DNA of 64,000 nt. Source: Persicitalea sp038235275 (GTDB lineage: Bacteria > Bacteroidota > Bacteroidia > Cytophagales > Spirosomataceae). The notes beneath the pieces were generated by a model, which did no database searches, was not told the DNA's origin, and saw only the letters and a list, made by a program, of their open reading frames with translations. The stretch is taken from positions 22,397-86,396 of the forward strand of contig JBBSUC010000023.1 in NCBI GenBank assembly GCA_038235275.1, given 5' to 3'. Made by a program: the position numbers and the translations under genes. Shown piece by piece: positions 44,185 to 53,218 of the stretch. The first letter of the stretch is position 1, and the number at the start of each line of letters is the position of its first letter.

Positions 44185-44784
44185 TTACATGGCCCACGCT
44201 TTCTGTCCTGGCTTCAAGTCGATGCAGCCGTCGTAACGACCTGGTACAGCTACGTATTCCAACGCCTGGGTGGCACCCGGCTCCGAAGTAAAGTAGCCCA
44301 GCAGCGTGAGTTCCTTCATCAGGCGGAAGAATGGTACGCCTGGCTCGGCGAACTCTTTGCCGGCTTCTTGAGCCTTGCTCCGCTCGTCGCCGATACGCTT
44401 CAACTCGTCCATCGACTCCTGTTCGGCGGCAGTCAGCAGCGTGATGCGTTCTTCAGGAGTAGCTTTCATAAAGTCTTTGTCCTCCAATTTGGAAAGCCCC
44501 GCCATAAAGCTTTTTTGGTCTTTGTCGTAGTAGCAATCTTTCAGCATCTTCTGCACGAACTCGCCCACCTTGGCATCTTTGGCGCCGGGGGTGTCGGTCT
44601 TGGGAATGATGACTTCGGCTACTTCCGATACGAGGTTCAATTGGTCGGGGTCGAAGGCGAATTCGGCACCGGTGGCGGCGTCTTTAGTCTTACACCCGTC
44701 CATGAAAGCAATCATGGTCGGGGCTGTCACGGCGCTGCCCATCAGCAGGGCCACGCGTGACAGCGCCTCACGTCTATTAATCAT
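44185..44784 (-). CDS. Gluconate 2-dehydrogenase subunit 3 family protein (Tat-exported small subunit)
   Basis: 199-residue small subunit (PF13618 type). The N-terminus NRREALSRVALLMGSA is a twin-arginine signal with Cys 31 downstream (FMDGC), so it may also be lipidated. The mature part is helical: DQLNLVSEVAEVIIPKTDTP (conserved family start), DCYYDKDQKSFMAGLSKLED and FFRLMKELTLLGYFTSEPGA (conserved C-terminal block). It is needed for export and stability of the GMC subunit encoded 134 bp downstream on the same strand. Confidence 0.9.
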   Translation of the reverse strand: MINRREALSRVALLMGSAVTAPTMIAFMDGCKTKDAATGAEFAFDPDQLNLVSEVAEVIIPKTDTPGAKDAKVGEFVQKMLKDCYYDKDQKSFMAGLSKLEDKDFMKATPEERITLLTAAEQESMDELKRIGDERSKAQEAGKEFAEPGVPFFRLMKELTLLGYFTSEPGATQALEYVAVPGRYDGCIDLKPGQKAWAM

Positions 44785-45014
44785 AATGGTAATTTTGTAG
44801 GGTTAACAATGGAGAATGTAAAATTACATTTGATAAATGCAAAAGGTACTATGGAAAACGTTTTTTTTGCGAAAATCCGATGTCTCAGGCAGGTTTATAC
44901 CTGATTGTTTAGGGATGCTCTTCTTTTCAGGACTCCCACAGCGTGATTGAATCAATTGAAGCAGGTGAATGTTTCCTTTTAAATTAAAAAATACGAAAAA
45001 ACGATTCTATACTG

Positions 45015-45713
45015 ATGAATAACCAATTGAATAATAAAATAACGGTGGATATTGTTTCGGACGTGGTATGTCCCTGGTGCTATGTGGGCAAGAAGCGCCT
45101 GGAAGCTGCGCTCGACCAACTGGGAAACCCGGAGGATGTACAAATCACCTGGCACCCCTTCCAACTCGACCCCACGATTCCGGCCGAAGGAATGGATCGC
45201 CAGAAATACTTCGCAAAAAAATTTGGCGACGAAGACCGCATCAAACAGATGTCCGATCACCTAACCCAAGTGGGCGCGGAGGCGGGCATCGACTTCAACC
45301 TGGACGAAATTGCCGAAAGCATCAATACGCTCCCGCTGCACAAATTGCTGCACGTGGCGGGGGAAGAAGGCTTCCAGTCCGAAGCGAAGGAAATACTGCT
45401 AAAGGCTTATTTTACCGACGCCAAGGACTTAAAAGATCCCAAAGTACTGGCCGATTTATTTGCTGCCCACGGCTGGGACGAGGCCAAAATCAAGGGAATA
45501 CTTGCTGACGACGACCTTGGTTATGCCGTTCGGCAGGAAATCACCCACTACCAGCAGATGGGTATAAGCGGGGTGCCTTATTTTATTATCAATAACAAAT
45601 ACGGCATCTCGGGCGCTCAGCCCGCTGAGGTTTTCGTGCAGGCGCTGACGCAGGTACGCGAGGAAGCGTTGGAAGCGATCGAAGGGGAAGTCTGCGGACC
45701 GGAGGGCTGCTAG
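45015..45713 (+). CDS. DsbA family oxidoreductase (FrnE-like)
   Basis: 232-residue thioredoxin-fold protein with the active-site motif CPWC (Cys 19 and 22), the 2-hydroxychromene-isomerase-like helical insert (about 60-170) and the cis-proline loop GISGVPYFIINNKYGISGAQ. There is no signal peptide, so it is a cytosolic FrnE-type dithiol oxidoreductase rather than a periplasmic DsbA. A C-terminal CGPEGC adds a second cysteine pair. It is transcribed away from the dehydrogenase genes and precedes guaA. Confidence 0.9.
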   Translation: MNNQLNNKITVDIVSDVVCPWCYVGKKRLEAALDQLGNPEDVQITWHPFQLDPTIPAEGMDRQKYFAKKFGDEDRIKQMSDHLTQVGAEAGIDFNLDEIAESINTLPLHKLLHVAGEEGFQSEAKEILLKAYFTDAKDLKDPKVLADLFAAHGWDEAKIKGILADDDLGYAVRQEITHYQQMGISGVPYFIINNKYGISGAQPAEVFVQALTQVREEALEAIEGEVCGPEGC

Positions 45714-45809
45714 ATAGGGCGTGATGGGGTGGGGGCGTTACTTTTTAAGTTTATTACAACTCTATAACTCCTTCACCAAAATACTTTGCTGGTACACCAG
45801 CCCGGCCCT

Positions 45810-45839
45810 TTGGAACTTTACCCCTTCTAACTAGCTTTG
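45810..45839 (+). promoter_or_regulatory. Promoter of guaA
   Basis: TTG at 45810-45812, 19-bp spacer, then TAGCTTTG at 45832-45839, 20 bp before the ATG. A good match to the Bacteroidota -33/-7 consensus. The short leader leaves no room for a riboswitch. Confidence 0.7.
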
Positions 45840-45858
45840 CGGTTTCCAAAAAACGACC

Positions 45859-47388
45859 ATGACCGAACGCATCCTCATTCTTGACTTTGGCTCGCAATAT
45901 ACCCAGCTTATCGCCCGGCGCGTCCGCGAGCTGGATGTGTACTGCGAGATTCATCCTTACAACCACATTCCCGAACTCACGCCCGGCGTGAAAGGCGTGA
46001 TTCTCTCGGGTAGTCCCTGCTCGGTGCGCGACCTCGACGCGCCACGCATCGACCTGGAACTATTTCGCCATAAAGTACCCCTCTTGGGCGTGTGTTACGG
46101 GGCGCAACTCATGGCCCAAATGCTGGGCGGTGATGTGATGCCCTCCGAAAATCGCGAGTACGGTCGCGCCCGTCTCGAAATCGTGGACGAGGACTCGTCG
46201 CTGCTGGCCGGATTGTCTGAAACTTCGCAGGTGTGGATGTCGCACGCCGACACAATTAAGCGCATTCCTGATAATTTCCACGTGATCGCTTCCACGCCTT
46301 CGGTGGAGGTGGCGGCCTTCAAAGTGGCCGGTGAACTCAGCTACGGCATTCAGTTTCACCCCGAGGTGACGCACTCGACCGAAGGCAAGCAATTGTTGCA
46401 CAACTTCGTAGTCGGCATCTGCGGCTGCCACCAGGATTGGACCACCGAATCGTTTGTAGAATCCACCGTGCAGGCGCTTAAAGCCAGAATTGGCGAAGAT
46501 AAGGTGGTAATGGCGCTGTCGGGCGGGGTAGATTCCACCGTGGCGGCCACGCTGGTTCACCGCGCCATCGGCGAGCAGTTATACTGCATTTTCGTGGATA
46601 ATGGGCTGCTGCGCAAAAACGAATTCGAGGAAGTTCTCCATTCTTATCTGGATATGGGGCTGAATATCAAAGGTGTGGATGCCGTTCAGCAATTTTACAC
46701 CGCCCTGGAAGGATTGGAGGATCCCGAAGAAAAGCGCAAGGCCATCGGTCGTACCTTTATCGAAGTCTTCGACCAAGAAGCGCACCTGATTCAGGATGTG
46801 AAATGGCTGGGACAAGGAACCATTTATCCCGATGTCATCGAATCCGTTTCGGTCAAAGGCCCTTCGGCGACCATCAAGTCGCACCACAACGTAGGCGGAC
46901 TGCCCGATTTCATGAATTTGAAAGTGGTGGAGCCGCTCAATACGTTATTCAAAGACGAGGTACGAGAAGTGGGCAAAACGCTTGGGTTGCCCGGCAGCAT
47001 TTTAGGGCGTCACCCCTTCCCCGGTCCTGGCCTGGCGATCCGCATTCTGGGCGACGTCACGGCGGAGCGGGTTGCTATTTTGCAGGAAGTGGATTCAATA
47101 TTTATCGAGGGATTGAAAAAGCACGGCCTGTACGACGAAGTCTGGCAGGCGGGAACGATGCTGCTGCCTATCCAAAGCGTGGGCGTTATGGGCGATGAGC
47201 GCACCTACGAGCGGGTGGTGGCACTGCGTGCCGTCACCTCCGTGGATGGCATGACCGCTGACTGGGCGCATCTGCCCTACGATTTCCTGGCCGAAATTTC
47301 CAACGACATTATTAATAAAGTAAAAGGTGTCAATCGTGTGGTGTACGATATTTCCTCCAAACCCCCGGCGACAATCGAGTGGGAGTAG
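45859..47388 (+). CDS. guaA: GMP synthase (glutamine-hydrolysing)
   Basis: 509-residue enzyme converting XMP, ATP and glutamine to GMP, the last step of guanine nucleotide synthesis. The N-terminal class I glutamine amidotransferase has ILDFGSQYTQLIARRVRE, the nucleophile in GVCYGAQLMA and the His-Glu in QFHPEVTHS. The ATP-pyrophosphatase domain has LSGGVDSTVAATL and GRTFIEVFD, and the C-terminal dimerisation domain ends RVVYDISSKPPATIEWE, the universal GuaA terminus. Full length. Followed by a strong bidirectional terminator. Confidence 0.98.
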   Translation: MTERILILDFGSQYTQLIARRVRELDVYCEIHPYNHIPELTPGVKGVILSGSPCSVRDLDAPRIDLELFRHKVPLLGVCYGAQLMAQMLGGDVMPSENREYGRARLEIVDEDSSLLAGLSETSQVWMSHADTIKRIPDNFHVIASTPSVEVAAFKVAGELSYGIQFHPEVTHSTEGKQLLHNFVVGICGCHQDWTTESFVESTVQALKARIGEDKVVMALSGGVDSTVAATLVHRAIGEQLYCIFVDNGLLRKNEFEEVLHSYLDMGLNIKGVDAVQQFYTALEGLEDPEEKRKAIGRTFIEVFDQEAHLIQDVKWLGQGTIYPDVIESVSVKGPSATIKSHHNVGGLPDFMNLKVVEPLNTLFKDEVREVGKTLGLPGSILGRHPFPGPGLAIRILGDVTAERVAILQEVDSIFIEGLKKHGLYDEVWQAGTMLLPIQSVGVMGDERTYERVVALRAVTSVDGMTADWAHLPYDFLAEISNDIINKVKGVNRVVYDISSKPPATIEWE

Positions 47389-47394
47389 AGGTGT

Positions 47395-47440
47395 AAAAAA
47401 AACGGCTGACCGAGTTTTCTCTCGGTCAGCCGTTTTTTTT
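47395..47440. terminator. Bidirectional terminator between guaA and the DUF1328 gene
   Basis: Perfect 20-bp stem: A8 plus CGGCTGACCGAG (47395-47414) against CTCGGTCAGCCG plus T8 (47421-47440), 6-nt loop. It ends the plus-strand guaA transcript and the convergent minus-strand small-protein gene that stops at 47449. Confidence 0.95.
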
Positions 47441-47448
47441 ACACCTTT

Positions 47449-47610
47449 TTACAATTTCGATCGTCCGAAAATTAGGCTAAGCACGAAGAGGACAATAAAT
47501 ATGTAGAACAGAATCTTGGCAATTTCGGCAGCACCGGAGGCGAATCCGCCAAAACCAAATACACCAGCGATAATCGCTATAACGATAAGAATGATTGACC
47601 ATTTAAGCAT
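47449..47610 (-). CDS. DUF1328 (YtjA-like) small membrane protein
   Basis: 53 residues from the ATG at 47608-47610, reading MLKWSIILIVIAIIAGVFGF, then GGFASGAAEIAKILFYIFIV and ending LIFGRSKL. Two membrane helices around a small glycine-rich turn with the GFGGxASGAAxIAKILFxIF pattern identify the DUF1328/YtjA family, common and often stress-induced, of unknown function. It is convergent with guaA and shares its terminator. Confidence 0.88.
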   Translation of the reverse strand: MLKWSIILIVIAIIAGVFGFGGFASGAAEIAKILFYIFIVLFVLSLIFGRSKL

Positions 47611-47848
47611 GACAATAAAGGGGTCTAGTGAATAAAAGGGGAACAGGATTTTTTAATAAAAAGCTTGTACCAACCTGCTTTCGTAAATTATTGGGGTTGA
47701 AAAATATCATTTGTAAAGACTAAAAAGATCGCAAAATAGCCAAAGTGGGGCTAATATTCCCCGCATTTGTCTTGGTTTCAGAAACGGTTTATCAATTATT
47801 GCGCTAAATGGTCGTTGATTGTCTGAATCCTGCAACAACGATGCTTTT

Positions 47849-48574
47849 ATGCTCCGTCCCTCGCTCTGCTTTTCACTGATGACTCTTTTTTTTATCCACA
47901 AAAGCCTGGCCCAGGTCGCTTCCTCCCAGAAACCCGTCACACTTTTTACGGTGCGGGCTGTGGATGAAAAAACGGGTCGTGAAATTCCTGCCGATTTCAA
48001 GGTCTTTCTGCACACAGCGGACGAACGTTACCAGGGTATCAACCGGACGGGACAGAATAATTTTAATGTGAAGATGTACCATTCCGACACGGTGTCCGTG
48101 GAAACGGCAGCGGAGGATTACTTCACCATTGAGGAAGTGCTGCTGGTTTCCTGCGATACTTGCGGCTTTTACCAATACACGGCCTTAATGGAAAAGCGGA
48201 TCGATTCGGTATTCACTAACCTGAAAGTCAACGACATTATTAAGCTGGATAAGATTTATTTTGATCAAAGTAAATACGACCTTCGCCCAGAATCCCGGGA
48301 TGAACTCCAAAAACTTTACCGCACCCTGCGCGACAACCCAAAACTGAAAATAGAAATCGTCGGCCATACCGACAACGTCGGCGACGCCCGGCTCAACCAG
48401 TATCTCTCCGAAAATCGCGCGAAGGTTATTTACTCCTACCTACTCCGAAAAGATATCGCCTCCAGCCAACTGCGTCATCGGGGCTACGGTCAAACCAAGC
48501 CCGTAGCCGCTAACGATTCTGAGGAAAACAAATCGCTGAACAGGCGGGTGGAGTTTGTGGTTCTGGAAAATTAG
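47849..48574 (+). CDS. OmpA family outer-membrane protein
   Basis: About 241 residues from the ATG at 47849, which begins a Sec signal (MLRPSLCFSLMTLFFIHKSL, then AQ). The middle part (about 30-130) is a beta domain beginning VTLFTVRAVDEKTGREIPAD. The C-terminal OmpA/MotB peptidoglycan-binding domain has IYFDQSKYDLRPESRDEL, EIVGHTDNVGDARLNQYLS, RAKVIYSYLL and SLNRRVEFVV. Probably anchors outer membrane to peptidoglycan. Followed by a DUF5723 outer-membrane protein on the same strand. Confidence 0.92.
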   Translation: MLRPSLCFSLMTLFFIHKSLAQVASSQKPVTLFTVRAVDEKTGREIPADFKVFLHTADERYQGINRTGQNNFNVKMYHSDTVSVETAAEDYFTIEEVLLVSCDTCGFYQYTALMEKRIDSVFTNLKVNDIIKLDKIYFDQSKYDLRPESRDELQKLYRTLRDNPKLKIEIVGHTDNVGDARLNQYLSENRAKVIYSYLLRKDIASSQLRHRGYGQTKPVAANDSEENKSLNRRVEFVVLEN

Positions 48575-48672
48575 GGCAGAAGCTTCTGCGGCCGACAGCG
48601 CTCAAATGCCAAATGGCCCAAAGTTTTTCAAGCGTTTGAGATTCTCCCCCACTTCACACATTTCTAAACACC

Positions 48673-50127
48673 ATGAGAAGAATTCCATTTTTTGCAATAA
48701 TTATCAGTCTTACCCTTCAAAAGGTCGAAGCCCAGAAATTCCTGGGTCTGGCTTCGCAGTATAATGGCGGCTTTTACTCGGCCTACCAAAACCCGGCTTT
48801 TCTGGCCGATAATCGTTTTCCCACGCAGTTGCACCTGTTATCGGGCGGCATACATTTGGATAATAATTACGTCCGTTACGCTGCGCCGTTCTCAATGTTC
48901 GACCTGCTGAGGCAAAAAAACGACCGTCCACTCGATCCGTATGACCTAGTGGAAATCCGTAATGGTAAACCCAAAAACGGAACCCTCACCGGCGAACTAC
49001 GCGGCCCGGCGGCGTCTTTTCGCCTGGGCGAAAAAACCAATCTGGCCGTGATGACGCGCGTCCGCAGCGGGGTGCAGGTTACCGACGCCTCCGAACAACT
49101 AATGGCCATTGCCCGTCTGGGTCTGGCCAACGCCCAAAATTTAGAGGATTTCGGCATATTGGCTCTTTTTGCCTCGCAGTCAGAAAATAAGTTCAATCTT
49201 ACGAGCCAGGCCTATTCGGAATGGGCGGCTTCGCTGGGTCAGGTGCTGGTCGAGAATGATTCCTACCGGATCAAAGGCGGGTTTACCATTAAAAGGTATT
49301 TTGGCTATGCGGGTGGCTACGTACAAAATCAGGAGCTCAACTACCGTGTTTTGCCCGATTCTTCCAAGGTCAATAGTGCCTACATGCAAATCGACCGTTT
49401 CGCGGCGACGATGGGCTACACGGATGCTTCCCGTGCCTCTTTTCTCTCGCCCGGTTGGCTGTTTGGCCGCAACTCCAGCGGCAAAGGGTGGGGTTGGGAC
49501 GCAGGATTTGTAGTGGAAATTTTGGATGAAGACGGTGAGATGCCCCGGATGCGGCTGAGTGCCTCGGTAACTGATGTGGGACTCATCAAATACCAGGGAA
49601 ATAAAGTAAAGAACTACCAAATCGACGCGCAGAATCGTCAGATTACCGAGGAGGAGTGGCGCGGATACAGCAGTCCGCGCGAAGGTGAGAACCAATTGAA
49701 TGCCTTCGGTCGGGTACTGGAAAACGAATTCGGCCTGACGGAAGAAGACAATACCGGACAGTTCAGCATCGCCACACCGACTGCCCTGAATCTGAGCGCC
49801 GATCTCAAACTCTTGAAAAATATTTTTGTCAACGCCACCATCATTCAAGGGATTGCCCGGTCGGCCACGCCGCAATTCCGGCAGACGGGCCTTTGGGCCG
49901 TCACGCCGCGCTATGAGTCGGAGCAGATCGGATTGGCTTTCCCCGTCATTCGCCAGAACAGCGGCTGGGCCGTAGGGGCAGGGTTGCGGGCGGGGCCGTT
50001 CGTGCTGGGATCGGATAACCTACTGGGGGTGTTCAGCCGCGATGGCCGCTTCAAGGCACAGGGCGTGGATGTGTACGGTGGATTAAGCATTGCGTTCAAC
50101 AAACTAAATGAACGCAGGCGGCGCTAG
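48673..50127 (+). CDS. DUF5723 family outer-membrane beta-barrel protein
   Basis: 484 residues with a Sec signal (IISLTLQKVEAQ). The mature start GLASQYNGGFYSAYQNPAFL and LHLLSGGIHLDNNYV, and the alternating amphipathic strands throughout (for example LNLSADLKLLKNIFVNATI), match the DUF5723 group of Bacteroidota outer-membrane proteins related to PorV/OmpP1 barrels. It follows an OmpA gene at 99 bp. Function unknown; an envelope role is inferred from fold and location. Confidence 0.82.
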   Translation: MRRIPFFAIIISLTLQKVEAQKFLGLASQYNGGFYSAYQNPAFLADNRFPTQLHLLSGGIHLDNNYVRYAAPFSMFDLLRQKNDRPLDPYDLVEIRNGKPKNGTLTGELRGPAASFRLGEKTNLAVMTRVRSGVQVTDASEQLMAIARLGLANAQNLEDFGILALFASQSENKFNLTSQAYSEWAASLGQVLVENDSYRIKGGFTIKRYFGYAGGYVQNQELNYRVLPDSSKVNSAYMQIDRFAATMGYTDASRASFLSPGWLFGRNSSGKGWGWDAGFVVEILDEDGEMPRMRLSASVTDVGLIKYQGNKVKNYQIDAQNRQITEEEWRGYSSPREGENQLNAFGRVLENEFGLTEEDNTGQFSIATPTALNLSADLKLLKNIFVNATIIQGIARSATPQFRQTGLWAVTPRYESEQIGLAFPVIRQNSGWAVGAGLRAGPFVLGSDNLLGVFSRDGRFKAQGVDVYGGLSIAFNKLNERRRR

Positions 50128-50189
50128 GGTCTGAAACATTTCACACGGCACGGTTTTTATTAGTGCATCAGCGGATTCAATTCAACTAA

Positions 50190-51215
50190 ATGAAGGAAAA
50201 TATAGCTGCGGTCTCGCGCTGGGTGATTGTGCTGGTCGGTATTCCGGCTGCCATGTTTCTCGGCAGGTCATTTCTGGTCACTTTTTTTATCGCTATTGTT
50301 GTGGCTATGGTTTTCAGTCCGGTCAAGGACTGGCTGATTGCCAAAGGCTTGAGCCGGGGCTGGGCGGTGGCGGCGTGTACTCTGTTACTGCTGCTTTTTT
50401 TTGTCGGGTTAGGAGGGCTGCTGTATTATCAGATGAGCTTATTGTCGCAGGATTTGCCCCAAATGGAACAGAAAGCGACGAACCTTTTTGATCAGGCGCA
50501 GCAGTTCGTCGATCAAAAGTTCGGCATACCAGCCAGCGAGCAGAGTAAGAAAGTCAGCCAGGCGGCCGGACAGCTGGCTTCCTACGCGACAGCCTTCTTC
50601 GGTTCCTTCACCAACACGGTGGCCAACTTTCTGCTGATGTTTGTCTATTTTGTTCTGCTGCTCTCTCATCGGCGCGAGATCGAAATATTCATCATCCGCT
50701 GCGTGGAGCCGGGCCGCAAAGAACTCGCTCATGACTTGATCTACCAGGCCCGCGATACGGCGAGCAAGTATGTCTGGGGTATGATAAAAGACATCTCGGC
50801 GCTGGCTGTGGTGTACAGCATCGGCTTCCTGATTGGTGGTATCAAATATCCAATCCTACTGGCGGTCATCGCCGCTTTATTTTCTTTTTTGCCCTACGTC
50901 GGCAATATCATCGGGGGCGGATTGGCGGCAATTCTGGCCGTGCTTTCCGGCGATCCATCGGCCTTCCTAATCGTGGTAGGGGTCATGACCGTAGCCCAAT
51001 TGGTCGAAAATTACGCACTTTCTCCTTTCCTGGTGGGGAATGCGGTGGGGCTCAACCCCATGTTCAGTATCATAGCCATTATCGTGTTGGGAGGAATTTG
51101 GGGGATTGGCGGAGCCATCATTGCTCTCCCGTTAACGGGTATCCTTCGCGTTGCCTTCAAATTCTCTCCCCACACCCTGCCCGTCGTAGAACTCATGGGC
51201 GACGACGCATCCTGA
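50190..51215 (+). CDS. AI-2E family transporter
   Basis: 341 residues with about 8 membrane helices: pairs near the N-terminus (VIVLVGIPAAMFLGRSFLV), a long amphipathic segment (about 95-145), and a C-terminal bundle with the conserved motifs YVWGMIKDISALAVVYSIGF and LPYVGNIIGGGLAAILAVLSG and the final GIGGAIIALPLTGILRV. The family includes TqsA and various solute exporters; the actual substrate here is unknown. Monocistronic or co-transcribed with the downstream OsmC gene 86 bp away. Confidence 0.88.
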   Translation: MKENIAAVSRWVIVLVGIPAAMFLGRSFLVTFFIAIVVAMVFSPVKDWLIAKGLSRGWAVAACTLLLLLFFVGLGGLLYYQMSLLSQDLPQMEQKATNLFDQAQQFVDQKFGIPASEQSKKVSQAAGQLASYATAFFGSFTNTVANFLLMFVYFVLLLSHRREIEIFIIRCVEPGRKELAHDLIYQARDTASKYVWGMIKDISALAVVYSIGFLIGGIKYPILLAVIAALFSFLPYVGNIIGGGLAAILAVLSGDPSAFLIVVGVMTVAQLVENYALSPFLVGNAVGLNPMFSIIAIIVLGGIWGIGGAIIALPLTGILRVAFKFSPHTLPVVELMGDDAS

Positions 51216-51301
51216 GGGAACAATTTCTCGTAATAAAAACAACGGGATTGTTTCATTCGCGCCTAATCCGTACTTTTCAGAAATTCAAGCCCAAAAACCA
51301 A

Positions 51302-51703
51302 ATGAGCATTACTACCCTATCCGCGGTGTTAGGCGAGGAAGACTATGTGGTTTCACTCCACGCCCGGCAACACGAAGTTCTGGCCGATGAACCCGAAGAA
51401 GTCGGTGGGAAAGATCAGGGACTCACGCCTTACGAATTGATTCTTGGTGGCCTAGGTGCCTGCACGAGCGTTACCCTGAAAATGTACGCTCAGCGAAAGG
51501 GCTGGGTCGTGGAAGACATCGACGTAAAACTGGAAATGTCCGTCGAAAAGGATAAAACCCCCGTTATCACCCGCCGTATTAAGGTTAAAGGCGACCTGAC
51601 TTCCGAACAATGCGACCGCCTCCTCCAAATCGCCAATAAATGCCCCGTACACAAACTGTTGGCAAATCCAATTGATATAGAAAGTGCTTTGTTTGACGTA
51701 TAA
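51302..51703 (+). CDS. OsmC family protein
   Basis: 133 residues from the ATG at 51302; the longer open frame overlaps the transporter gene and is not protein-like. The two redox cysteines are Cys 54 in GGLGACTSVTLKMYA and Cys 114 in NKCPVHKLL, as in OsmC/Ohr-type organic peroxide reductases and YhfA-like members. First gene of a plus-strand series with an FAD oxidoreductase and a membrane polyferredoxin. Confidence 0.88.
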   Translation: MSITTLSAVLGEEDYVVSLHARQHEVLADEPEEVGGKDQGLTPYELILGGLGACTSVTLKMYAQRKGWVVEDIDVKLEMSVEKDKTPVITRRIKVKGDLTSEQCDRLLQIANKCPVHKLLANPIDIESALFDV

Positions 51704-51794
51704 CGGTCGACAGTCGGCTGCCAATTTGATTCTAGGTAAAATTCGTAGCTTAATAGCCCCCCAAACGAAGAACGTTGAACCCTGAACGAACTCC

Positions 51795-53153
51795 ATGAAG
51801 CACATTGTCATCCTGGGAAACGGCATCAGCGGCATCACCGCCGCCCGCCACATCCGCAAGCATTCCGACGACCGCATCACGGTCATCTCCACCGAAACCG
51901 AGCATTTTTTCTCGCGCACGGCCCTGATGTACATCTACATGGGCCACATGAAGTACGAACACACCAAACCTTACGAGGATTGGTTTTGGGAGAAAAATCG
52001 AATCGAACTACGCCAGGCCTGGGTGAGTCAGTTTGATTTTGAAAATAAAACCCTCATTCTGGACCACGGTACCGACGTACCGACCGAATTGGTTTACGAC
52101 GCCTTGATTTTGGGCGTGGGTTCGGAGAGCAATACTTTCGACTGGCCCGGCCAGGATTTGGAAGGCGTTCAGGGACTATACAGTTACCAGGATTTGGAGT
52201 CGATGGAAACCAACACGGAAGGCATCGAACGGGCGGTCATCGTGGGCGGCGGATTGATTGGCATCGAAATGGCCGAAATGCTACTCACCCGCGATATTCC
52301 CGTGACGATGCTGGTGCGGGAGGATGCCTACTGGAACGGCGTATTGCCAAAGGAAGAAGCTGAAATGATTGGTCGGCACATCCGCGAACATGGCGTGGAT
52401 TTGCGCCTTGAAACTGAACTGGAAGCTATTCATGACGATAATGACCGCGAAACCGCCCTGCGCGTGACCAGTATCACCACCAAAGAGGGCGAGAAAATCG
52501 ACTGCCAATTCTTGGGCTTGGCCGTGGGGGTACATCCAAACATCAAGCAGTTTAAAGACACAAAACTGGAAACGGACAAAGGAATTTTGGTCAACGAGTT
52601 CCTGGAAACCAACATTCCCGATGTGTACGCCATCGGCGACTGCGTCCAGCACCGAAAGCCGCTGGAAGACCGAAAGCCCGTGGAGCAAATTTGGTACACG
52701 GGCCGCATCATGGGCGAGACCGTCGCCCGCAGCATTTGCCATACTAAAACTCCTTACCAGCCGGGGCCGTTTTTTAATTCCGCTAAATTCATGGACATCG
52801 AGTACCAAACTTACGGCCAGGTACCCGCCCAAACGCCCGACGGACAAAAGAGTTTTTATTGGGAACATCCCAGCGGCAAAATCGCCCTGCGGCTAAACTA
52901 TCGCGTGGATAACGACGCCCTGGTCGGTATCAATAATTTTGGCGTGAGACTTCGGCATGAAGTCTGCGACAAGTGGCTCCGGGGCAAAAAAAGTGTCGGC
53001 TATGTTCTCTCGCATTTCCGCGATGCCCAGTTCGATCCCGAGTTTTTCCAACGCCACGAAAAAGCCATCGTCGCCGCCTTCAACAAACACAGCCCGCAGC
53101 ATAATGTGAAACTCGGGGGCAAAGCACCGTTCTGGGAGCGGGTGTGGGGGTGA
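51795..53153 (+). CDS. NAD(P)/FAD-dependent pyridine-nucleotide disulphide-type oxidoreductase
   Basis: 452-residue flavoprotein resembling rubredoxin, ferredoxin or nitrite reductase components. FAD site ILGNGISGITAARHIRK (6-22), NAD(P) site VIVGGGLIGIEMAEMLL, and the second FAD site GILVNEFLETNIPDVYAIGD. There is no redox-active Cys pair at the disulphide position, so electrons should leave to an external carrier. The following gene 65 bp downstream encodes a membrane iron-sulphur protein, a plausible acceptor. Cytosolic. Confidence 0.85.
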   Translation: MKHIVILGNGISGITAARHIRKHSDDRITVISTETEHFFSRTALMYIYMGHMKYEHTKPYEDWFWEKNRIELRQAWVSQFDFENKTLILDHGTDVPTELVYDALILGVGSESNTFDWPGQDLEGVQGLYSYQDLESMETNTEGIERAVIVGGGLIGIEMAEMLLTRDIPVTMLVREDAYWNGVLPKEEAEMIGRHIREHGVDLRLETELEAIHDDNDRETALRVTSITTKEGEKIDCQFLGLAVGVHPNIKQFKDTKLETDKGILVNEFLETNIPDVYAIGDCVQHRKPLEDRKPVEQIWYTGRIMGETVARSICHTKTPYQPGPFFNSAKFMDIEYQTYGQVPAQTPDGQKSFYWEHPSGKIALRLNYRVDNDALVGINNFGVRLRHEVCDKWLRGKKSVGYVLSHFRDAQFDPEFFQRHEKAIVAAFNKHSPQHNVKLGGKAPFWERVWG

Positions 53154-53218
53154 GGTCTTCGGCCGCCCAAAGACAAATTCATGCACAGACAGACATTTCC
53201 GTCAATGAATCAACAATT

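Noticed and set aside
44051..44236. Open frame with NCQLSTV repeats across the heptamer array
   Set aside because: It is only the translation of CAACTGT repeats (three units give seven codons) running into antisense of the small-subunit gene.
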